From Eubacteriales bacterium (GTDB lineage: Bacteria; Bacillota; Clostridia; Lachnospirales; Lachnospiraceae): a DNA stretch of 64,000 nucleotides. The notes below the pieces were generated by a model, which ran no database searches, was not told the origin of the DNA, and saw nothing but the letters and a program-made list of their open reading frames with translations. A program made the translations under genes and the position numbers. This document shows positions 59,774-64,000 of this stretch, one piece after another. The stretch is from assembly GCA_030524545.1 (NCBI GenBank), contig JAUNGM010000001.1, forward strand, positions 1-64,000, written 5' to 3'. Each line of letters opens with the position of its first letter. Position 1 is the first letter of the stretch.

Positions 59774-59902
59774 GTACAATCATTTCACGCTGCTGCAAAC
59801 AGTAACTATTTTACACCAAATCCCTGCATTTGCAAAGGATTATCTTATTTTACAGCAGATTTCCCGTATTTCCGTTTTCTTGCTATTTACAATAAATCAT
59901 TC

Positions 59903-60700
59903 TTATTTGGAAAGGATGATTCCTCTCGGACATGCTTCTTTGCATGCTCCGCAGTTGGTGCATTTCTCATAATCAATATGTGCACAGAAATCTGTTACTT
60001 TGACCGCACCGTTCGGACAGGTCTTCTCACATTTCTTACATCCGATACATCCTACCTCACAGGCGCTTGTCACTGCTTTGCCCTTGGCATGGGAGCTGCA
60101 GCTTACAAATACGTTCTGGTCATAAGGAACCAGTTCGATCAGGTGTTTCGGGCATTTGGCAACACATTTGCCGCAGGCACGGCAGGCTTCCTTGTCTACC
60201 ACAGCAACGCCATTGATGATATGAATGGCATCGAACGGACATGCCTTCACACAGCTTCCGAATCCAAGACATCCGTAATCACATGCCTTTGCACCGCCGC
60301 CCGGAACGAAAGCCAGCATTTCACAGTCCTCCACACCGGTGTAAGTGTAATTGTCTTTTGTCTTTTCACAGGTTCCGGCACATTTCACATAAGCTACCTG
60401 GCGGGCTGTTTCCACAACTTCCTGACCCATGATTCCGGCAATGATCTTACCTACCGGATCACCGCCTACCGGACATCCGTTTACAGGTGCTTCGCCTTTT
60501 GCGATCGCTGCTGCCAGGCCGTCGCAGCCTGCATAGCCGCAGCCGCCGCAATTATTGCCCGGAAGCGCTTCACGTACCGCAACTTCCCTTTCATCCACTT
60601 CTACCGCGAACTTCTTTCCCGCAACACCCAGGAAAATGCCGATAAAGAGGCCAACTGCTGCAACGACGACCGTTGCCATGATAATTGCTCCAATATTCAT
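59903..60700 (-). CDS. rnfB: Rnf complex subunit RnfB
   Basis: The 265-residue protein has an N-terminal membrane anchor (about residues 4-26). A [4Fe-4S] module follows with NNCGGCGYAGCDGLA and NGCPVG, and then several ferredoxin-type CxxCxxCxxxCP motifs (CGKCVAKCPKHLI, CIGCKKCEKTCPNGA, CTNCGACKEACPRGI). RnfB takes electrons from reduced ferredoxin and passes them to the membrane subunits. AGGAGG precedes the ATG. It is the last gene of the operon, 12 bp after rnfA. Confidence 0.97.
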   Translation of the reverse strand: MNIGAIIMATVVVAAVGLFIGIFLGVAGKKFAVEVDEREVAVREALPGNNCGGCGYAGCDGLAAAIAKGEAPVNGCPVGGDPVGKIIAGIMGQEVVETARQVAYVKCAGTCEKTKDNYTYTGVEDCEMLAFVPGGGAKACDYGCLGFGSCVKACPFDAIHIINGVAVVDKEACRACGKCVAKCPKHLIELVPYDQNVFVSCSSHAKGKAVTSACEVGCIGCKKCEKTCPNGAVKVTDFCAHIDYEKCTNCGACKEACPRGIILSK

Positions 60701-60712
60701 ATCTACGCCTCC

Positions 60713-61288
60713 TTAAATCAGTCCAGAGAATCCGAAGAACGCGATTGCCATCAGTCCTGCTGTCAAAAGGACAGTGGGAAATCCCTGAAATGCCTTCGGA
60801 ATATCGTTGTACTCAATTTTCTCACGGATTCCAGCCATCAGGATAATGGAAATGGTAAATCCGACTGCCGTGGCAAATCCGTTGATGGTTCCCTGAAGAA
60901 TGTTGTAATCCTTCTGAACATTGATCAGCGCAACACCAAGAACTGCACAGTTGGTAGTGATCAGCGGCAGATAAACGCCCAGCGCCTGATACAGGGACGG
61001 CATTGCTTTTTTCAGGAACATTTCCACAAACTGAACCAATGCTGCAATGATCAGGATGAATACGATCGTCTGAAGGTATTCCAGATTCGTAGGAATCAGA
61101 ATAAACTTATAGATCACGCTGGTTACAAAAGAAGACAGTGTGATAACGAAAATAACCGCACCGCCCATTCCGGCAGCCGTCTCGATCTTTTTGGATACGC
61201 CCAGGAACGGACACAGGCCGAGGAACTGGCTCAAAACCACGTTATTGACAAGGGCGGAACTAATGAGAATGATCAATAATTCTTTCAT
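60713..61288 (-). CDS. rnfA: Rnf complex subunit RnfA
   Basis: This 191-residue protein has six transmembrane helices and the RnfA motif SALVNNVVLSQFLGLCPFLGVSKKIE near residue 11. The buried half-helix cysteine of this subunit pairs with that of RnfE around an iron-sulfur site. LITTNCAVLGVALINVQKDY is the matching second motif. It forms part of the sodium- or proton-moving membrane core. It lies 6 bp after rnfE. Confidence 0.97.
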   Translation of the reverse strand: MKELLIILISSALVNNVVLSQFLGLCPFLGVSKKIETAAGMGGAVIFVITLSSFVTSVIYKFILIPTNLEYLQTIVFILIIAALVQFVEMFLKKAMPSLYQALGVYLPLITTNCAVLGVALINVQKDYNILQGTINGFATAVGFTISIILMAGIREKIEYNDIPKAFQGFPTVLLTAGLMAIAFFGFSGLI

Positions 61289-61294
61289 ATCTGT

Positions 61295-62008
61295 TTACCC
61301 CCTCTTTCCTTTGCACATGCTGTTGCCGCAGGATGCACATGCACCGCCGCAAGCATCCGGGTTACTCGGATCGATACCTCTCCTGGCTGCGCCAAGCTTG
61401 AATTTGTTCTGAAGTGCAGAGAGGAAGGCCAGTACGAAGAACGCACCCGGAGCCAGAATAAAGATCGTTACAGGTTCATAGCCGATCTTTCCTGCTGCCG
61501 CATCTGCCAGCGGAAGAATCTGCATGCCGAATAACTGTCCGGCGCCGATCAGCTCTCTCACTGCGCCGATACAGGTAATACTTAAGGTAAATCCAAGGCC
61601 CATTCCGATACCGTCAAAGAGAGAAGGAACCGGAGGATTTTTGGAAGCATAGGCCTCTGCACGGCCAAGGATGATACAGTTTACAACGATCAGAGGAATA
61701 TAAATACCAAGGGATGCATACAGGCTCGGGATAAATCCTTCCAGCAGCATCTGTACGATCGTTACAAAGGACGCAACGACTACGATAAAAGCCGGCATAC
61801 GCACGCCGTCCGGGATAAATTTCCGGAGCAGGGAGATCATCAGGTTGGAAGCTGCAAGCACCACCGTGGTGGTAAGGCCCATTCCGATACCATTCGTGGC
61901 GGATGTGGTAACAGCAAGTGTCGGACACATGCCCAGCATCAGCACAAAGGTTGGATTTTCTTTAATAATGCCGTTCATCAAACGTTCAGCAGGTGTATTT
62001 GCTTTCAT
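61295..62008 (-). CDS. rnfE: Rnf complex subunit RnfE with cysteine-rich C-terminal tail
   Basis: The 237-residue protein has the RnfE core of six helices. NPTFVLMLGMCPTLAVTTSATNGIGMGL near residue 17 and YIPLIVVNCIILGRAEAYAS near 115 are the family motifs. It pairs with RnfA in the membrane. After the last helix the protein ends in a short soluble tail, DACGGACASCGNSMCKG, with four cysteines in C-x3-C-x2-C-x4-C spacing. The ATG at 62008 overlaps the rnfG stop by four bases; a longer upstream reading is rejected. Confidence 0.96.
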   Translation of the reverse strand: MKANTPAERLMNGIIKENPTFVLMLGMCPTLAVTTSATNGIGMGLTTTVVLAASNLMISLLRKFIPDGVRMPAFIVVVASFVTIVQMLLEGFIPSLYASLGIYIPLIVVNCIILGRAEAYASKNPPVPSLFDGIGMGLGFTLSITCIGAVRELIGAGQLFGMQILPLADAAAGKIGYEPVTIFILAPGAFFVLAFLSALQNKFKLGAARRGIDPSNPDACGGACASCGNSMCKGKRG

Positions 62009-62625
62009 TTCAGATTCCCTCCTTCCGCGTACTGGAATGCACATAAGCCGGCATTCACGCCGTTCGTCATGGCATTGGTGGTGATGGTCGCACCGCTCAA
62101 TGCATCAATCTGGTTGTCTGCGGTGGCACCGTTTTTGGTGTATTCAAACTTTTCGACATTTTTGTCTTTAAACTGATTCTTAAAATCATCCGTGGTGGCT
62201 TTCATACCAAGTCCCGCTGTCTCACCGATAGTAAGTATGGAAATTCCGTTCAGTGTTCCGTCATCCTTGATACCCATGGCAAACTGGATATCTCCGCCGT
62301 AACCTTCGGAGGTGGTTACGGTAAAGGCATAACCGATCTGGCTGCCGGAGCCATCAAGCGCGGTCATGACTTCATCAATATTCTGGGCACCGTATCCGTT
62401 CTCATCCAGATAAGCTTCCAGGCTCGCAGAACTTTCCTCAGTCAGCTCTACCTGCTCAAAGGAATCGGCATCTGCAAATACAGCTTTATAAGCCTCTTCT
62501 TTTGACTTCTGCTGCTGCTCTGCGATCGGTCCTGCGGTAATATCCTGCACCAGTCCCAGTGCAAGGCCGGAAATCAGAGTGATCAAAGTAATTGCAAGCG
62601 TATCTTTTACGATATTGTTTTTCAT
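62005..62625 (-). CDS. rnfG: Rnf complex subunit RnfG (FMN-binding)
   Basis: This 206-residue protein has one N-terminal membrane helix (about residues 9-28) and an extracytoplasmic FMN-binding domain. The covalent flavin site is the threonine in ALSGATITTNAM near residue 178. ILTIGETAGLGMKAT and FKNQF are the other family motifs. It carries electrons from RnfD toward the outer side of the complex. It overlaps both rnfD and rnfE by 4-bp ATGA junctions. Confidence 0.96.
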   Translation of the reverse strand: MKNNIVKDTLAITLITLISGLALGLVQDITAGPIAEQQQKSKEEAYKAVFADADSFEQVELTEESSASLEAYLDENGYGAQNIDEVMTALDGSGSQIGYAFTVTTSEGYGGDIQFAMGIKDDGTLNGISILTIGETAGLGMKATTDDFKNQFKDKNVEKFEYTKNGATADNQIDALSGATITTNAMTNGVNAGLCAFQYAEGGNLK

Positions 62626-63599
62626 GCCTTTTTCCCTCCTTTTCCAAATGCAGTCGGTCTGGTCAGTCGTTCGATGATCGGTACCAGAAGGTTACAGAAG
62701 ATAATCGCATAGGATACACCCTCTGCGGAACCGCCGAAGAGACGGAAGATCGCGGTGATGATACCCAGGATACAGCCATATACAAGCTGCCCGTTCGGAG
62801 TGATCGGAGTTGTTACATAATCCGTAGCCATAAACCATGCACCAAGCATCAGGCCGCCGCCGAAAAGATGGCTGAAAAGATAATTCACATCAAATCCCAT
62901 ACCGGAAAAGAGCATATAAAGGATGATAAAAACGGCAAAGCTGCCGATGTATGTAAGCGGAACCTTCAGATCAATGACTTTGAAGGCAAGGAGGATCACT
63001 GCACCGATCAGAATCGCGATTGCGGAGGTTTCACCAATAGTACCCTGGATATTTCCAAGGAACAGGTTCTTAACCGGAACAGAACCTTCTGCAAAGCCCT
63101 GCGCCTTTAACGCGGCCAGAGGAGTGGCACCTGTGATCGTATCAACAACACCGCCATAGTTTTCGCCAACGGAGAAATCTGTCATCTTGCCTGCAAAGGA
63201 GATCATCAGGAAACATCTTCCTGCAAGGGCAGGGTTCATAAAGTTCTGGCCGAGGCCGCCGAATAACTGTTTCACAATGATGATGGCAAACGCGCTGCCA
63301 AGAACCGGCATCCACAGCGGAATCTGCGGAGGCATATTCAGTCCCAGAAGAAGTCCTGTGACAACAGCACTATAATCCGTTATGGTATTAGGTTTATGCA
63401 TAAAGTGGTCGTAGAGCCATTCAAAGATCACGCTGGAAGCCACAGAAACGAGGACAACCAAAAGTGCATGAAGGCCGAAATTCCAGATTCCGAACAGCGT
63501 TGTCGGAAGCAGGGCAATTACAACCAGCTGCATGATTCTGCTTGTGGTCATCTTATCCCTGACATGGGGATTGGATGATACATTTAACATTTGTTCCAT
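62622..63599 (-). CDS. rnfD: Rnf complex subunit RnfD (FMN-binding)
   Basis: The 325-residue membrane protein has about nine to ten helices and the covalent-FMN motif DTITGATPLAALK near residue 156. ITDYSAVVTGLLLGLNMPP near 95, FGGLGQNFMNPALAGRCFLM near 132 and ATDYVTTPITPNGQLVYG near 258 are family landmarks. It is related to NqrB and moves ions across the membrane during electron transfer. GGAGGTAGAAAA precedes the ATG. It lies 14 bp after rnfC. Confidence 0.97.
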   Translation of the reverse strand: MEQMLNVSSNPHVRDKMTTSRIMQLVVIALLPTTLFGIWNFGLHALLVVLVSVASSVIFEWLYDHFMHKPNTITDYSAVVTGLLLGLNMPPQIPLWMPVLGSAFAIIIVKQLFGGLGQNFMNPALAGRCFLMISFAGKMTDFSVGENYGGVVDTITGATPLAALKAQGFAEGSVPVKNLFLGNIQGTIGETSAIAILIGAVILLAFKVIDLKVPLTYIGSFAVFIILYMLFSGMGFDVNYLFSHLFGGGLMLGAWFMATDYVTTPITPNGQLVYGCILGIITAIFRLFGGSAEGVSYAIIFCNLLVPIIERLTRPTAFGKGGKKA

Positions 63600-63613
63600 T
63601 TTTCTACCTCCCC

Positions 63614-64000
63614 TTATTTCTTCCTGCGGCTGGCAAGCACCATTTTCCTCATGGACTTGATGCTCTGGGTCAACGGTCTCTTAGCCGGACAGACGTAACT
63701 GCAGCAGCCGCACTCGCAGCATTCCATTCCGTCGAATTTCTGGAACGCTTCCATGTTTCCATGTTCTGCGAAGGTAGCAAGACGTGCAGGAAGTACATGC
63801 CCCGGACATACGCTCACGCATCGTCCGCAGTTAATGCAGGCTGTCTGCTGCGCCTGGGAAACAGGGTCATTTTCCAGGCATAAAAATGCGGATGATGTCT
63901 TTGTACAGGGTACCTGAAGGTCATACATGGCAAATCCCATCATAGGACCGCCGGAGATTACCTTGGCTGCACCGCTCTTTAAGCCTCCTGCTGCTTCAAT
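63614..64000 (-). CDS. rnfC: Rnf complex subunit RnfC (C-terminal part, gene continues beyond the window)
   Basis: The last 128 residues are in the window and the frame stays open to base 64000. The visible part contains AKVISGGPMMGFAMYD, typical of RnfC after its flavin and NAD domain. Two [4Fe-4S] ferredoxin motifs follow: CINCGRCVSVCPGHVLP and CCECGCCSYVCPAKRPL. RnfC is the peripheral subunit that reduces NAD+. It is the first gene of the rnf operon; the promoter lies outside the window. Confidence 0.95.
   Translation of the reverse strand: MEAAGGLKSGAAKVISGGPMMGFAMYDLQVPCTKTSSAFLCLENDPVSQAQQTACINCGRCVSVCPGHVLPARLATFAEHGNMEAFQKFDGMECCECGCCSYVCPAKRPLTQSIKSMRKMVLASRRKK

Noticed and set aside
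59978-61279. Long plus-strand open frame (433 codons) opposite rnfB and rnfA
   Set aside because: It is fully antisense to two strongly conserved genes, is rich in Cys, His and Asn in non-protein-like order, and has no ribosome site.

Overview
The window looks like a chromosomal segment of a spore-forming, anaerobic Clostridia member, most likely Lachnospiraceae. The signs are three sporulation genes (an alpha/beta small acid-soluble spore protein, GerW/YtfJ and YlbJ), a six-gene Rnf complex in the order rnfC-D-G-E-A-B, the paired radical-SAM genes of the TIGR03960/TIGR03936 type next to an RNase E/G gene, short-form HisG with HisZ, and strong AGGAGG ribosome sites. No rRNA, tRNA, CRISPR array, prophage or insertion sequence with a transposase was seen. 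Genus and species cannot be fixed from the sequence alone.

Layout. 1-4507: end of a coiled-coil gene with in-frame 42-bp repeats, a VOC-fold gene, RNase E/G and two radical-SAM partner genes. 4660-16500: an accessory carbohydrate locus. One minus-strand operon encodes a GPH-type sugar symporter and four cytoplasmic glycoside hydrolases (GH2, GH43, GH1, GH3), with a divergent AraC-type regulator and a neighbouring phosphotriesterase-like gene. 16644-20250: TetR regulator/MATE exporter pair, a DUF1445 protein and a cysteine-rich DUF2284 protein. 20332-23997: a surface pair, a secreted beta-helix protein and a D,D-carboxypeptidase. 24044-29272: histidine operon hisZ-G-D-B-(HisF-like)-IE. 29269-36384: a dense housekeeping run (RecU, signal peptidase, pseudouridine synthase, YgiQ radical SAM, HAD phosphatase, small alarmone synthetase, M23 peptidase). 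36522-44242: PepD, YlbJ, a coiled-coil protein, CoaD, RsmD, MgsA, a 144-bp MITE-like element, SASP, aminopeptidase P and a histone-tail-like protein. 44393-51616: RecG, FakA-like kinase, Asp23, L28, a 47-aa membrane protein, GerW, DUF2953 and NUDIX. 51741-59147: class B PBP, FtsW/RodA, U32, ZapA, RuvBA. 59351-64000: NusG-II protein and the Rnf operon, cut by the window edge inside rnfC.

Most genes are on the minus strand in tight operons with 4-bp ATGA overlaps. The carbohydrate locus is the most accessory part. Its GH3 and GH2 enzymes, from unrelated families, end in a recognisably similar helical tail. The same spaced TTAGAATA-type half-sites lie about 80 bp upstream of both the hydrolase operon and the phosphotriesterase-like gene, which suggests one AraC-controlled regulon. 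These two points, the catalytically degenerate HisF domain fused to HisIE, and the MITE-like element with an 8-bp target duplication are the observations most worth following up.
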